Source: Psychrobacter sp. LV10R520-6 (GTDB taxonomy: Bacteria; Pseudomonadota; Gammaproteobacteria; Pseudomonadales; Moraxellaceae). Taken from it: a stretch of DNA of 64,000 nucleotides. Below are positions 26,862 to 35,080 of the stretch, in pieces. The stretch is from NCBI RefSeq assembly GCF_900182925.1, contig NZ_LT900024.1, positions 620,001 to 684,000 on the forward strand. Reading direction: 5' to 3'. The notes beneath the pieces are model-generated. The model had not been told where the DNA came from and made no database searches. It saw nothing but the letters and a program-made list of their open reading frames with translations. Positions within the stretch are counted from its first letter, which is position 1. Each line of letters opens with the position of its first letter. Position numbers and translations under genes: made by a program.

Positions 26862-29696
26862 ATGTCCAGCGCCTCGTCACCTACTGCCTCTCATTACGAC
26901 GATCACTCCATAACCCAAGGACTGGTGCTGCCGACAGCAGGCCACTGCTTTCATTGCGGTGATCCCGTGCCGCGCCCACCATTTCATGCTGATATACTCG
27001 GCTCATCACGTGAGATGTGCTGTATGGGTTGTCAGCTAGCGTCGCAAAGTATCGTTGAAGCGGGACTTGAGCAGTATTATCTTGATCGCTCAGAGATCAA
27101 CCGTACCGCAAGTTTGCCCACGCAAATGACTCGCCTTGAAGCTTATGATCATGATGAAATAAAATCACAATTTGTCTACGCGCAAGATGGGTTATCGGTT
27201 GCTGAGCTATCAGTGAATAACCTACGCTGTGCGGCTTGTACGTGGCTGATAGAGTCGCGGCTGTACGAGATTGATGGTATTGATAAATGTCAGGTCAATT
27301 TGACCAACCAGCGTATGCGTGTGATCTGGGATGAAACCAAGTTGCCAATTAGCCGTATCTTAGCGGTGATTAATGCGATTGGTTATGAAGCCAAGCCCTA
27401 TCGCCAAGACACTCATGAAGCCATGCTGGCAAAGCACACTAACAAGATGCTATTGCGGTTAGGTATAGCCGCTCTAGGTGCGATGCAAGCGATGATGTAT
27501 GCCGTAGCCCTGTATTTTGGTGAATACAGCGGCATGCTGATATTACAGCGTGATTTTCTGCGCTGGGTGTCTTTATTCGTCAGTATCCCAGTGTTCTTTT
27601 ATGCAGGCGTACCATTTTTTACCTCCGCATGGTCGGCGATTCGCGCGCGACAAGTCAATATGGATGTGCCCGTCAGTGTCGCCCTGATTGTGACCTTTTT
27701 CGCCAGTCTTTACGCCACCATTACCGGACACGGGCAAACTTATTATGATTCGGTCAGTATGTTCATTTTCTTCTTGCTGGCAGGACGTTATATTGAGCAT
27801 AATGCACGGCTAAAAGCGGCGACTATGGCCAATGACCTGGTGGTAGTAGAACCAATATTAGTACAAAAAATCGCTGAAGATAAAGCCGCTGCCGAGCTGA
27901 TTCTTGAGCAGTTGGCGCAAATTAATAGCAATGTTGTGCCTGATGAGTCTGTTGATAGGCTTGATGGCATAGATAGCATGAATAATTCACCTCTTACTAA
28001 TTTAAGTCTGCAAACTGATACGTCAGCTATCGCTCAGTCACGTACGTTGCCAGACTTTATGAAAAGTATAGATGCCAATGTGCATAAGGTCACGTTACGT
28101 ATTGCTCAAGACTGGCAACAGTCGAGCCGTCAGGATCCAATTTCTACCACAAAAAAGAAAATGGTCACCACACAAAGCTTGCAAGTCGGTGACATCATCA
28201 TGATTGATGCAGGTGCTGAAATCATCAGTGACGGTATTTTACTTAGTAAAACTGCCACCGTCTCCCAAAGCTTATTGACTGGCGAGGGAGATTTGATTGC
28301 AAAGCGTCAAGGCGACTATATCGTCGGCGGCGCACAGAATGACAGCCAACCATTTGAGATGCTGGTTACCGCATTACAAGCCGACAGCCAGATTGGCTTG
28401 ATTGATCGGCTGATGAACCGAGCTATGAGTGAAAAGCCAAAATTAGCGCAGCAAGCAGATAAGCTGGCGCGCTGGTTCGTAGCGCGAATTCTGGTATTGT
28501 CAGCGTTGGTATTTATTGGCTGGTATATCGTTGATCCCAGCCAAGCGATTTGGGCAACAGTAGCCGTCTTAGTAGCTACTTGCCCCTGCGCCTTGTCTTT
28601 AGCAACACCAATTGCTCTAACGGTTTCTACCAATCGTCTGGCCAGCTATGGCTTTTTGACCACTCGTGGTCATACTTTACAAACCTTGGCCGAAATTACT
28701 CATGTCGCCTTTGATAAGACCGGTACGCTCACTTATGGTAAGCCCAATCTATTAAATATTGAGCTGCTAGCATCTACTAGTGCTGCAACGGAATCAACTG
28801 GCCAAAAAGACCCGCTATTATCAATAGCAGCCGCCCTTGAAGTAGGCAGTCGTCATCCGGTTGCTCATGCGCTGCTGACAGCGGCCTATCAGTTACATCT
28901 ACCATCAACCCAAGCTTTGCAACATTATCCAGCAGGCGGGGTAGAGGCTACTATTGATGGCGTATTGTACCGAATAGGTCATGTTGACTTTGCTTTAGAT
29001 AGAAGGGCTGATAGCGTCAAGGCTAATAACGATTTGAATCCAGACTTAGCGGCTCATCGCGCCAGCTCGGCAGTGGTTTTATCTTGTCGCCAACTGCCTT
29101 CACAATCTGATGCTGATAATGGCGCGCAGTCATCTTCATGGCAAGCGCTGGCGTGCTTCTATTTCAATGATAAGGTGCGAGATACCGCGCAGCCGATGCT
29201 TGATAAACTCAAAGCACTGGGTATTGAGTCAGTAATGTTGACTGGCGATCCTAGCCCACAAGCGCTCGTCGTTGCCGACTCTTTAGGCATACAGTCGGCA
29301 TACAACGGCCTCTCTCCAACGGCTAAAGTCAATCATATTCAACAACTGCAAGCGAAAGGTGCGGTGGTACTTATGGTCGGTGATGGAATCAATGATGCGC
29401 CGGTATTGGCCGCTGCTGACGTTTCGACCTCAATCGCTGGCGCGGCTGATTTAGCTCAAGTCTCAAGCGATAGTATTATTCTAAATGGTCAAATCGAAGC
29501 TATCGCTGCCGCTAAGCGTATCGCTGATAAAACCGAACGTATTATCAAACAAAATTTCCATTGGGCACTGGGTTATAACGGGGTTGTGTTATTGCCAGCC
29601 ATATTTGGTTACGTCCCGCCTTGGCTTGCGGCCATTGGTATGTCGCTTAGCTCGTTACTGGTAGTTTTAAATGCGTTACGTTTAAAACGTGCTTAG
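26862..29696 (+). CDS. ccoI: Copper-transporting P1B-ATPase of the CcoI/FixI type
   Basis: A membrane ATPase exporting Cu(I) for assembly of cbb3-type cytochrome oxidase. The diagnostic N-terminus has C29/C32 and C53-C54/C57 (CFHCGDPV, MCCMGCQ), then a heavy-metal-associated domain with C123/C126 (RCAACTWLIE). Eight membrane segments include the CPC motif at 574-576. Phosphorylation Asp is D618 (FDKTGTLTYGK), followed by SRHPVAHAL and GDGINDAPVL. Length is 944, against about 800 normally, because of a poorly conserved insertion (about 350-430) in the actuator domain and further linkers. The gene stands alone; cbb3 genes are not in the window. Confidence 0.9.
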   Translation: MSSASSPTASHYDDHSITQGLVLPTAGHCFHCGDPVPRPPFHADILGSSREMCCMGCQLASQSIVEAGLEQYYLDRSEINRTASLPTQMTRLEAYDHDEIKSQFVYAQDGLSVAELSVNNLRCAACTWLIESRLYEIDGIDKCQVNLTNQRMRVIWDETKLPISRILAVINAIGYEAKPYRQDTHEAMLAKHTNKMLLRLGIAALGAMQAMMYAVALYFGEYSGMLILQRDFLRWVSLFVSIPVFFYAGVPFFTSAWSAIRARQVNMDVPVSVALIVTFFASLYATITGHGQTYYDSVSMFIFFLLAGRYIEHNARLKAATMANDLVVVEPILVQKIAEDKAAAELILEQLAQINSNVVPDESVDRLDGIDSMNNSPLTNLSLQTDTSAIAQSRTLPDFMKSIDANVHKVTLRIAQDWQQSSRQDPISTTKKKMVTTQSLQVGDIIMIDAGAEIISDGILLSKTATVSQSLLTGEGDLIAKRQGDYIVGGAQNDSQPFEMLVTALQADSQIGLIDRLMNRAMSEKPKLAQQADKLARWFVARILVLSALVFIGWYIVDPSQAIWATVAVLVATCPCALSLATPIALTVSTNRLASYGFLTTRGHTLQTLAEITHVAFDKTGTLTYGKPNLLNIELLASTSAATESTGQKDPLLSIAAALEVGSRHPVAHALLTAAYQLHLPSTQALQHYPAGGVEATIDGVLYRIGHVDFALDRRADSVKANNDLNPDLAAHRASSAVVLSCRQLPSQSDADNGAQSSSWQALACFYFNDKVRDTAQPMLDKLKALGIESVMLTGDPSPQALVVADSLGIQSAYNGLSPTAKVNHIQQLQAKGAVVLMVGDGINDAPVLAAADVSTSIAGAADLAQVSSDSIILNGQIEAIAAAKRIADKTERIIKQNFHWALGYNGVVLLPAIFGYVPPWLAAIGMSLSSLLVVLNALRLKRA

Positions 29697-29751
29697 TTTA
29701 ATTTGAACCAATAATTACTTACTCAAAAAAGTAACTCAAATTTTTAACCAT

Positions 29752-29797
29752 AAAAAACCGCCTGTGGCTAAATATTATAGCCGCAGACGGTTTTTTA
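29752..29797. terminator. Bidirectional terminator after the copper ATPase gene
   Basis: A long stem with two mismatches pairs AAAAAACCG..CTGTGGCTA with TAGCCGCAGACGGTTTTTT. It is shared with the convergent Bax-inhibitor-1 gene. Confidence 0.88.
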
Positions 29798-29848
29798 TTT
29801 TCAATTATAAATAGCGTTCTAAAATAAGTTTTTAGAAGTGCTTTTAAA

Positions 29849-30571
29849 TTAGTCTTGCAAGTAGCTTAGCAAACGCATAAATTCAATGTACATCCATACT
29901 AGCGTCGTAATGATACCGATACTGAACAACCATTCATAGTCTTCAGAGACACCCGCCGCTACGCCGCGGTCAATGTTATCGAAGTCTAATAACAGAGTAA
30001 AAGAGGCGATAACAATCACAAACAAGCTAAAGCCAATAGCAATAGCGCCACCCTCAAATAAAAACGGTAAGCTTGAGCCAAATGCTAAAGAAAGCACCCA
30101 TTGAGCGACATAAACCAACATAATGGCAATGATAGCTGAGGTTACGATTGAGCGAAATTTCTCAGTGACCTTAATGAGACCAGAACGATACAGTCCGAGC
30201 ATCACTGCTGCGGTTACGAAGGTCGCACACATAGCAGTGACTGGCACGCTTGGATACATTCTCATAAAGAATAGTGAGATACCACCTAAGAAAATACCTT
30301 CTAACAGTGCAAAAGGTATTGCTAAGGTTTTGGCCTTTTGGGGCTTAAAAGTGATATATAGTGCTAAACCGAACGCGGCGAACATACTACCAAAGGCAGT
30401 AGCGGTGATAAAACCTTGCGACAGTCCTGCCATAAGGGCATAAAAGAAAAAGCCCACACCAGTAATGGCAGACAGCCCAAGTAATAGAGTGGTCTTTTGT
30501 ATCACGCCCTTGACGGTCATCGGCTCGCCGCCGATCGCAAGCTCTGCGCGACTGACAATAGGATTGGCCAT
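29849..30571 (-). CDS. Bax inhibitor-1 / YccA family membrane protein
   Basis: A 240-residue protein with seven predicted transmembrane helices, matching the BI-1 family (YbhL/YccA). Bacterial members include FtsH modulators and pH-sensitive calcium leak channels. The family-like C-terminal region is LLLDFDNIDRGV followed by a final helix and the tail YIEFMRLLSYLQD. The ATG is preceded by GAGGACATAT. It is monocistronic. The specific function is not deducible. Confidence 0.9.
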   Translation of the reverse strand: MANPIVSRAELAIGGEPMTVKGVIQKTTLLLGLSAITGVGFFFYALMAGLSQGFITATAFGSMFAAFGLALYITFKPQKAKTLAIPFALLEGIFLGGISLFFMRMYPSVPVTAMCATFVTAAVMLGLYRSGLIKVTEKFRSIVTSAIIAIMLVYVAQWVLSLAFGSSLPFLFEGGAIAIGFSLFVIVIASFTLLLDFDNIDRGVAAGVSEDYEWLFSIGIITTLVWMYIEFMRLLSYLQD

Positions 30572-30890
30572 ACATATGTCCTCAATAAAAGATGTAAATG
30601 AAGTAATTATAGATGTCAGCTACTTTAGCAAAACCGCTCATATTGTCAACGGTGTTTACGTGACAGTAATCAAGGCTTAGCGCCGTTATTTAGTAGGTTA
30701 TGGGCTCAAGTAAGCAGTAATCTCAAAATAGCAGCATGAACGCGTTACCAATTGGTGTAAAAAGCGCGCATGATGTCTCATATATGGGGTCGATTACCAC
30801 AGTTAACAACGATAATGACTAAAACATGCTAGTTTAAGCGCTCATTTATCGCTATCATTGTCGCGTAATCATTGTTATTTATTCTAAGTT

Positions 30891-31910
30891 ATGCCGAGTC
30901 GTTATATGGAAAACTCAGCGCAGTCAGAAAGATTGCCGCATTTACATCAATCAGAGCTGTTTCACGCCATTAAAAATCCTGCTTTTCGACGTATTGGCCT
31001 CATGGGACGCGCAGGAAAACGTAGTGTGACCCAAAGTCTAGTCCAAATTTCTCAAACCATTAATGAGATGGGACTGACCTTGATCATGGATGTGCAAACC
31101 TCTAATCTGCCAACATTAGACCTCACTGAAATAGAAAAGGTCAAAATCGTCAAGCGCAGTCTCATTGGTGAAATTTGTGATTTGGTCATCGTGGTGGGCG
31201 GGGATGGTTCGATATTACACGCCGCTGAAGCATTGGCTCGTTATCGCGTGCCAGTATTGGGCGTTAACCGTGGTCGTCTTGGATTTTTAGCTGATGTAAA
31301 ACCTAATGAAGCAGCCTTTAAACTGCGCCAAGTACTGATGGGTGACTATCAGCTGGATCATCGGTTTTTGTTGACCATGGAGATTCGGGAAGGGCGCCAA
31401 ATTATTCATGAAGATATGGCACTAAATGACGTGGTGTTACATGCTGGTAAATCGGTACATATGATTGATTTTCAGATGAAAATTGACGGACATGATGTCT
31501 ATCGTCAGCATAGTGATGGCTTGATCGTGGCCACGCCTACGGGCTCAACTGCGTATGCGCTATCGGGTGGCGGCCCTATTCTCCATCCTAGTATGGATGC
31601 TATCTGTCTGGTGCCCATGCATCCGCACACCTTGTCGAGCAGGCCTATTGTTGTTAGTGGCAATAGCGAAATTTGTATCCGCATCCACGAAGACAATCGT
31701 ACCCAACCTATGGTTAGCGCTGATGGTAAGCAAAGCGTGCCTCTAGAGCAAGAGCAGCGCTTGTATATTCGCAAGCATCCTGACAAGCTAACCTTGCTGC
31801 ATCCCCCAGGTTTCGACTTTTATGAAGCCTGCCGCACCAAATTGCACTGGAATGTACATGCCGAAGAGTTCAGCCTTGACGTTGATGATGATATTATGGA
31901 TGAAGAATAA
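30891..31910 (+). CDS. nadK: NAD kinase
   Basis: Phosphorylates NAD to NADP. Visible signatures: GGDGSILHAAEAL (about residues 103-115, phosphate-binding GGDG), NRGRLGFLADV and the SDGLIVATPTGSTAYALSGGGPI block of the NAD-binding domain. Length of 339 includes an N-terminal extension of about 35 residues compared with E. coli (292). ATG 30891 and ATG 30906 are both possible starts. A DUF1315 gene follows 41 bp downstream and is probably co-transcribed. Confidence 0.95.
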   Translation: MPSRYMENSAQSERLPHLHQSELFHAIKNPAFRRIGLMGRAGKRSVTQSLVQISQTINEMGLTLIMDVQTSNLPTLDLTEIEKVKIVKRSLIGEICDLVIVVGGDGSILHAAEALARYRVPVLGVNRGRLGFLADVKPNEAAFKLRQVLMGDYQLDHRFLLTMEIREGRQIIHEDMALNDVVLHAGKSVHMIDFQMKIDGHDVYRQHSDGLIVATPTGSTAYALSGGGPILHPSMDAICLVPMHPHTLSSRPIVVSGNSEICIRIHEDNRTQPMVSADGKQSVPLEQEQRLYIRKHPDKLTLLHPPGFDFYEACRTKLHWNVHAEEFSLDVDDDIMDEE

Positions 31911-31951
31911 GTGTATATATAATATAAAAATGGTAGCGGAGAGTAGGAAAA

Positions 31952-32263
31952 ATGGACAAACAAACGATATTAGCAAGCTTAACACCTGAAATAGCCGACA
32001 AATTCCGTATGGCTATAGAGCTAGGAAAGTGGCCTGATGGTCAGAAATTGACGACTGAGCAGCGCGAAACTTGTATGCAAGCAGTAATGGTATGGGAACA
32101 TGAACACCTAGCGCCAGCTGAGCGCACCGGCTACATGCATAAGCCCATTAAAAATGACGGCTCTATTGTTGGCGCTGAGTGTGATGTCGAACACGAGCAT
32201 CATTATCCTAATATGCCAAATCCCAAAGGCGCAATTCAACCGGTAAAGTTTCGTGATAAATAA
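31952..32263 (+). CDS. DUF1315 (YeaC-like) family protein
   Basis: A 103-residue soluble protein with the YeaC/DUF1315 pattern: LTPEIADKFRMAIELGKWPDGQKLT at the N-terminus, then a short acidic/His-rich C-terminal half (GYMHKPI, CDVEHEHHYP). Function is unknown. It follows nadK closely and ends before a shared terminator. Coding status is well supported by family resemblance and a GGAGAG ribosome-binding site. Confidence 0.85.
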   Translation: MDKQTILASLTPEIADKFRMAIELGKWPDGQKLTTEQRETCMQAVMVWEHEHLAPAERTGYMHKPIKNDGSIVGAECDVEHEHHYPNMPNPKGAIQPVKFRDK

Positions 32264-32355
32264 AGCAATTTAGTCGCAACTGTTTATTAGAGACTATTTA
32301 TTAGCGGTTGTTTATCAATGTTTATCCAACAACAATTATGCCCTTTATAAATAAT

Positions 32356-32393
32356 AAAAAAGCCACGCTATCATTAATAGCGTGGCTTTTTTT
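32356..32393. terminator. Bidirectional terminator after nadK/DUF1315
   Basis: The stem AAAAAAGCCACGCTA / TAGCGTGGCTTTTTTT with a 7-nt loop serves the nadK unit and the convergent HopJ-family gene. Confidence 0.9.
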
Positions 32394-32421
32394 AGTCTAA
32401 ATCATTAAACCTAAAACAATA

Positions 32422-32796
32422 TTAAAGCGCTGTGGTATCAACGCTTGGACGAACAGTCAACGGATTGTGCTGCATCAAAAATCCTTGCCAACCCCAATGT
32501 AAAAAATTACGAATATTGGCATGATCCGTACCATTGGGCGTCGCTTGCACTTGTGCATAATGCTCACCGAAGAGCTTTAGCGTGTCCAGTTGACTTAGGC
32601 CATGATGCTTAGCAAAACCGAACACCTTGGCGCTACCTTCGTTCTCGCCTGCGGCATTGATTACCATACCATTGGTAAAAGGTGCGGGCGCATAACGATA
32701 GAAATCATCAATAAAGCTGATGACATCATTAAATCCAATGGCTTTTTTATTCAAACCATTAAGTAGAGCCGATACATCTGATTGGCGGATACTCAT
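32422..32796 (-). CDS. HopJ-family protein
   Basis: A 124-residue protein of the HopJ family, named after a proposed Pseudomonas type III effector but widespread in non-pathogens. Recognised features: FIDDFYRYAPAPFTNG near residue 28 and the conserved NEGSAKVFGFAKHHGLS followed by LFGEHYAQV. No secretion system lies nearby, so a metabolic or stress role is more likely than effector function. It is upstream of csrA on the same strand in genome position but separately transcribed (csrA ends 86 bp before its start). Confidence 0.85.
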   Translation of the reverse strand: MSIRQSDVSALLNGLNKKAIGFNDVISFIDDFYRYAPAPFTNGMVINAAGENEGSAKVFGFAKHHGLSQLDTLKLFGEHYAQVQATPNGTDHANIRNFLHWGWQGFLMQHNPLTVRPSVDTTAL

Positions 32797-32882
32797 AAAT
32801 AAATGACCTCAAAGCAGATTAAAAAGCAAAAAATACTTGATGATTAATTTATGCTTAGTGATTAAATGTTAGGGGTGACAGC

Positions 32883-33128
32883 TTAACGATTAAAGTAGTC
32901 TTCGTCATCGAATGAAGGCGCAAAGTTGCCTTGTTCAAGATGCTGCATTTGCGACTGTACAGCACGCTCATGTTGAATGCGCTGATAAATCTCTTCACGG
33001 TGTACGGCAATATCTTTTGGTGCATTAACACCGATACGTACTTGATTGCCCTTGACGCCTAAGACAGTCACACTAACCTCATCGCCAACCATTAACGTTT
33101 CGCCCACTCGACGTGTCAAAATTAACAT
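32883..33128 (-). CDS. csrA: Global post-transcriptional regulator CsrA
   Basis: A small RNA-binding dimer that binds GGA motifs in mRNA leaders and controls carbon flow and motility. [18 protein letters not shown] and [22 protein letters not shown] carry the conserved L4 and R44 RNA-contact positions. It has 81 residues, about 20 longer than E. coli CsrA, with an acidic C-terminal tail (FDDEDYF). It lies downstream of lysC in the conserved alaS-lysC-csrA order but beyond a terminator, so it probably has its own promoter in the 370-bp gap. Confidence 0.96.
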   Translation of the reverse strand: MLILTRRVGETLMVGDEVSVTVLGVKGNQVRIGVNAPKDIAVHREEIYQRIQHERAVQSQMQHLEQGNFAPSFDDEDYFNR

Positions 33129-33424
33129 GCGTCACACTCCTTATGTCGCATTAACAAATTATTGCTCATTAAGTTATATCTCAATTGCAGGATATCACCG
33201 CGCAACAAAACTATCATGCTATTTATAATAAAAAATCTTATTTAAAATTTTACCGTTAAAAAACAAAACAGCTAGGAAAATTGCCCAAAAGGCTGCGGGT
33301 CGTGGTGATAATAGGTAAATTCATTTAGCCCAAATGAAGAGTCTATTATAGGTGGCATAATAGATACTGTCACGGCTTTTCATAAAACTGCTGTATAAAT
33401 ACTGAAAGTAGCAGCCATGAAGCC

Positions 33425-33456
33425 AAAAAAAAATAGGGTCATAGAGGACCCTATTA
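33425..33456 (-). terminator. Rho-independent terminator of lysC
   Basis: On the minus strand AATAGGGTC / GACCCTATT with a 6-nt loop is followed by nine T. It lies 42 bp after the lysC stop. The remaining lysC-csrA gap (33129-33424) shows no gene. Confidence 0.9.
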
Positions 33457-33497
33457 GATCAAAACTGATTAAATAGTGCTGATTGCTATTTTATCTA

Positions 33498-34784
33498 TTA
33501 TTGCCCAGCCACTTTACTATCGCCATCTTCATGGTCAAGACCAAAAGCGGTATGTAGCGATTTGACCGCTTTTTCCAAATATTGCTCTTGGATAAGTACA
33601 GAGACTTTAATTTCACTGGTTGATATCATTTGAATATTGATATTGTTTTCAGCCAGTGTTTGGAACATGAGGCTAGCAACGCCGGCGTGTGAGCGCATGC
33701 CAACACCCACCAAGGAGACTTTGACCACATCATTATTGCCCAACACTTCCTTAGCACTAATCTCGTCTTTGACTTCGTCATTAAGCACTTTCATGGTTTT
33801 GTCCAGGTCAGTGCGATTGACGGTAAAGCTAAAGTCAGTGGTGCCATTAGTCGATAGATTTTGGACAATCATGTCAATTTCGATATTCGCGCGGCCTATA
33901 GGGCTCAGAATAGCAGAGGCGATACCGGGGTGGTCGGGCACACCGCGTACCACAATTTTTGCCTCATCGCGGTTAAAGGCGATACCTGAGATGATTGCCT
34001 GTTCCATGTTGTCTCCTTCGTCTATCGTAATTAAGGTGCCGACGTTTTGCTTAAAGTCATCGTCGTAGCTGCCATCGTTGTTTTCATCAAAGCTAGATAA
34101 CACACGTAACGGCACGCCGTATTTGCCGGCAAACTCTACTGAGCGAATCTGTAGAATTTTAGAGCCTAGGCTTGCCATCTCTAACATTTCTTCAAATGTA
34201 ATTTTTTCAAGCTTTTTGGCTTTTGAGGTGACACGCGGGTCGGTGGTATAAACGCCATCAACATCGGTATAGATTTGGCACTCATCTGCGCCTAATGCGG
34301 CTGCAATTGCCACACCGGTAGTATCAGAACCGCCGCGACCTAAGGTGGTGGCATTACCTTGGTCGTCGATTCCTTGGAAGCCTGCAACGATAACCACATT
34401 GCCAGCATCTAGCTGCTCACGGATATTTTTATCATCAATGCTTTCGATACGGGCTTTATTATGAGCACCATCGGTTTTAATCGCTACTTGACGACCAGTG
34501 AAGGAGTGCGCACCAACGCCAAGCTCTTTAATCGCCATTGCAAGAAGTGAAATAGACACTTGCTCACCAGTGGAGACCATTTGATCATATTCACGGGGAT
34601 CAGGTTCGCTGCTAATTTGACGTGCTAAGTCGATGAGACGATTGGTTTCTCCACTCATAGCGGATACTACGACCACAATCCGATGACCGTTATCATGCCA
34701 GCGCTTGACCCTTTTCGCGACGTTTTTGATGCGGTCGATACTTCCCATTGACGTGCCGCCGTATTTTTGTACTATTAACGCCAT
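33498..34784 (-). CDS. lysC: Aspartate kinase
   Basis: Phosphorylates aspartate, the first step toward lysine, threonine, methionine and diaminopimelate. KYGGTSMGS at the N-terminus and the catalytic domain with LGRGGSDTTGVAIAAAL are followed by two ACT regulatory domains (about 265-420), which normally bind lysine and/or threonine for feedback inhibition. The length of 428 is that of the monofunctional class with tandem ACT domains. It follows alaS with a spacer of about 296 bp. Confidence 0.95.
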   Translation of the reverse strand: MALIVQKYGGTSMGSIDRIKNVAKRVKRWHDNGHRIVVVVSAMSGETNRLIDLARQISSEPDPREYDQMVSTGEQVSISLLAMAIKELGVGAHSFTGRQVAIKTDGAHNKARIESIDDKNIREQLDAGNVVIVAGFQGIDDQGNATTLGRGGSDTTGVAIAAALGADECQIYTDVDGVYTTDPRVTSKAKKLEKITFEEMLEMASLGSKILQIRSVEFAGKYGVPLRVLSSFDENNDGSYDDDFKQNVGTLITIDEGDNMEQAIISGIAFNRDEAKIVVRGVPDHPGIASAILSPIGRANIEIDMIVQNLSTNGTTDFSFTVNRTDLDKTMKVLNDEVKDEISAKEVLGNNDVVKVSLVGVGMRSHAGVASLMFQTLAENNINIQMISTSEIKVSVLIQEQYLEKAVKSLHTAFGLDHEDGDSKVAGQ

Positions 34785-34916
34785 AAAAATATTACCTATT
34801 ATTCATCAATGACTATCTGTGAGTTATTAGCGTTAATCTATAATGAGTCTGTTTATCAAGAACGCTCTAGATTAAGGCTAATAACAATGAAGCCGGATTA
34901 TAAAAACTGAATCGCT

Positions 34917-34940
34917 CTTTATTGACTGCTTTATTGACTG
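34917..34940. repeat. 12-bp perfect tandem duplication in the alaS-lysC spacer
   Basis: CTTTATTGACTG occurs twice back to back (34917-34928 and 34929-34940), flanked by CGCT and AGCG, which can pair. It lies 132 bp upstream of the lysC start, in the region expected to hold its promoter. Confidence 0.7.
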
Positions 34941-35003
34941 AGCGCTGTACTTTATACCATATCTGCGCCCAAAATTTAAGTCACAGTAAGGGTTAGATGC
35001 ATG

Positions 35004-35034
35004 GCGATTGGTTATAGAGGGTATAACCAATCGC
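35004..35034. repeat. Strong 13-bp-stem hairpin after alaS
   Basis: GCGATTGGTTATA (35004-35016) pairs perfectly with TATAACCAATCGC (35022-35034) around a 5-nt loop, 46 bp beyond the alaS stop. No T-run follows on the minus strand. It may be a processing or stability element between alaS and lysC. Confidence 0.65.
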
Positions 35035-35080
35035 GTGATTTGTGCCCAATACACCACCACTATACTCAGTTAAAAGGTTG

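Noticed and set aside
26735..26962. 75-codon ORF before the copper ATPase
   Set aside because: It overlaps the ATPase start in another frame and has no domain; the ATPase N-terminus with its Cys motifs is the real gene.
32422..32796. Type III secreted effector (from the HopJ name)
   Set aside because: The family is widespread in bacteria without type III secretion and no secretion genes are present.
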